The position numbers and the translations under genes were made by a program. Below, piece after piece: positions 62,312-64,000 of a stretch of DNA of 64,000 nucleotides (within the stretch, counting starts at the first letter, position 1; every line of letters begins with the position of its first letter). The DNA comes from CS4-C045 sp963844115 (GTDB lineage Bacteria; Planctomycetota; Planctomycetia; Pirellulales; UBA7805), in NCBI GenBank assembly GCA_963844115.1, contig CAWJNN010000065.1, positions 51,650-115,649 of the forward strand. The letters are read 5' to 3'. Below the pieces are notes generated by a model. The model saw only the letters and a list, made by a program, of their open reading frames with translations. It made no database searches and had not been told where the DNA came from.

Positions 62312-62344
62312 TTGTATCGATCACATCACACAATCTTCTATGAA

Positions 62345-63430
62345 TCATTGTGGCAATGATAGTAATTCAAAAGCCGTCGACGATGAAAATGATGGAAAAT
62401 CCAGCGTCATCAAATTGTTGTTGTTAGCATCAAGATTACTACCCAAAGTGATATTCCTCGTTCTAGTAGGTGGTGGCGGTGGTGGTGATAACAAGTTGAG
62501 TTGTTTATGAAATTCTTCCTCGAGGGACGAGGAAGAAGAATATGTACGTTGTGCTGGTTTCAAATGACATATCGTTGGACTGCCATTGGAGGGGGAGGAG
62601 GAGGATGGGACGTCCACCTCCACCACCACCACCACCACCCGCTGTTGTCGAATGATAAAAGTGCAGTGGCGATGATTTGCGTTGTTGTATGACAACGGTA
62701 TCATCATTATCATCAATCTGTGAGGGTGATTCTACACTTGTCTTACGTTTATGATGACTTGTTAAGATCCCTGCAGCAGAAGTTCCACAACAACGATTCA
62801 AGGACGGTGGTGTTGTTAAACCTTCCGAAGGTTCTTTTGGTTCTTCCTCTTCCAAGGGATGGCATCAACATCAATGTTGGTGTCGTTGCACGGCGTCCTT
62901 TCGCTTGCTGTTCTTCCTCTTCTTCCCTCCTCCTCAGTACCACATTCGACGTACAAGGGACAACTACTAGTGCTACTGCTGCTCCTTTCCCTTCCTTCTG
63001 TTGTTGTTCTTCCTGTAGTTGTGGTGGTTGCCGCGACTTGTACGTAGTTTTGGGTGCTGGTGGATCATATATCATCATCGATGGACTACTACCACTACAC
63101 TATTGGCATCTTTATGTTCATGGGATATGGTAGTGTTCCATGACCGATCGACATAATCGTCGACGTTTATATGACTAAATGGTCCACGAGTGTTGCTATA
63201 TACTACTAGTGACATCCGGTGCTCAGCAGTAGTGCTGTTGTTGTGGCTGTTGCTGTTGCTGCTGTTGTGGTTGCTTCTTCTTCTGAAGTTGGTGACGGTA
63301 AATCCCATGTAGAACAATAGATGTTGTTGTTGCGGAGGACGTTCTTGTTCTGAATGTAGTAGAAGACATTCCTCCAGATGGTATCATCAGGAGTTGCGTC
63401 GTCGTGATAAGGAACATGTTTCTTCACGTC
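62345..63430 (-). other. Low-complexity, possibly coding eukaryotic region
   Basis: The minus strand shows a chain of partly overlapping open frames with Ser/Thr/Gln/Pro-rich text (SPSYL-like: RKTSVESPSQIDDNDDTVV, PKEPSEGLTTPPSLNRCC, TWDLPSPTSEEEATTTAAT). Poly-Gly, poly-Gln and poly-Glu runs come from trinucleotide repeats such as (CCA)n at 62,610-62,640 and (TGT/GCT)n at 63,225-63,280. It could be one disordered eukaryotic protein broken by frameshifts. Composition alone can also create such frames, so no gene is claimed. Confidence 0.35.
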
Positions 63431-64000
63431 TCATTCGACGTTCCTTATCCATTTGTAAGATCGAGAAGGACGAGGAGGATAATACTGGTACATATGATGA
63501 TTATGAACGTATAATCATAACTAGGCGACGGTGTTCCAGGAACAAATAGGTCTTGTACGGATGGACGAGGTGTTATAACGGGTGTCGTTGGTGGACTGTT
63601 CATTGTTTATGATAGGTGTGGTAGAAGCAACAGAAGTATGATGATGATGATGATTTCCTTGTTATCCGATTTCTTCCTTATGACGATCTTTCTTTCTTTC
63701 TTGTTGTTGTTGTTATTCAACTCACAATTATGCATGTCGATGCTGTTGCTTCGCCTCGATCTTATATTTTTTGTTTGTTCTCACAAGAACAAGAGTCCCC
63801 CTCAAAAAAAAAATCCGCACCCAAAGAAAAGAAGCAGGTGGAAAGATTATTTATTATTTTGTTGATAGCGAAGAATAATAATAATAATATGTCTGCCTTG
63901 CTTGTACCGTACTTTGTATGTTGATGATGATGTCGTCGTCCGTTTCTCTCGGCAAAAAAAGTAGGAATTGTATGTAAACCAAAAATAATGGTTTTTGAAA
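63431..64000. other. Eukaryotic-type sequence, no gene seen
   Basis: AT-rich with (ATG)n/(TTG)n runs near 63,637-63,715 and an AATAAT run near 63,870. No reading frame with recognisable content. Confidence 0.5.

Larger units (their letters stand above)
61771..62344. other. Non-coding eukaryotic-type sequence
   Basis: About 570 bp after the DUF4419-like stop. It includes several microsatellites and no supported gene. Confidence 0.5.

Noticed and set aside
62345..63430. Calling individual low-complexity frames as eukaryotic genes
   Set aside because: The frames are dominated by trinucleotide repeats and switch frame repeatedly; they are reported only as a possible coding zone.
1..64000. CRISPR arrays, prophage, insertion sequences, toxin-antitoxin pairs
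   Set aside because: No spaced identical repeats, transposase, integrase or phage structural genes were seen. The AATCC array and other repeats lack unique spacers. The APH/AAA protein has a zeta-like P-loop but no epsilon partner.

Overview
The first ~59.9 kb reads as one bacterial chromosome segment, most likely a planctomycete (Pirellulales-like). The evidence is an ECF sigma factor overlapping a GRGGMG-type Ser/Thr kinase, a second ECF factor followed by an anti-sigma/pseudopilin-like protein, a PEP-CTERM-type protein, a thioredoxin with YHS-like repeats, DUF1990/YndJ/DUF3179 genes, and many short intergenic hairpin repeats. The last ~4.1 kb (from about 59,921) is visibly different: AT-richer, full of microsatellites and trinucleotide runs, with a broken DUF4419-type gene. 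It looks eukaryotic (an alga such as a diatom is a guess). The contig is therefore probably chimeric: a SufS-type gene is cut off exactly at the change.

Layout. 1-10.6 kb: 5' part of purB, ECF sigma + kinase, YndJ/DUF1990 pair, M48 protease, methyltransferase, second ECF sigma + anti-sigma-like gene, an unknown gene. 10.7-16.9 kb: an oligopeptide ABC transporter operon in which oppC, oppB and the binding protein each carry an apparent one-base frameshift. 17.4-48.3 kb: a dense stress/anaerobiosis island (below). 48.3-59.9 kb: PEP-CTERM protein, tRNA-Ser(GGA), glycosyltransferase, rho, thioredoxin-YHS protein, glycerol kinase, TPR protein, DUF3179 protein, truncated SufS-like gene.

The island is the most interesting part. 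It holds an NtrC-type sigma-54 response regulator, a globin-coupled histidine kinase, a FixL-like haem-PAS kinase, four universal stress protein genes, three CBS-domain proteins, three small cytochromes c, a K+ channel, a ferritin-like protein, an APH/AAA fusion kinase, a Ca-type P-ATPase, a VIT1/CCC1 transporter, a class I aldolase, an NAD-linked formate dehydrogenase, a ferredoxin-NADP reductase, and remnants of an Hsp20 gene and a membrane cytochrome-like gene. I find eight sigma-54 -24/-12 boxes in front of its transcription units, including in front of the regulator itself. I also find a shared palindrome, TGTGC-N6-GCACA, at enhancer distance from several of them. The inference is a sigma-54, haem-sensor-controlled regulon that resembles the mycobacterial DosR dormancy regulon in gene content but uses different regulatory machinery.

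Caution: at least nine bacterial genes, plus the eukaryotic one, contain single-base frameshifts that would be repaired by one inserted or removed base. Uncorrected long-read error is as likely as real gene decay, so the pseudogene entries describe the sequence as given.
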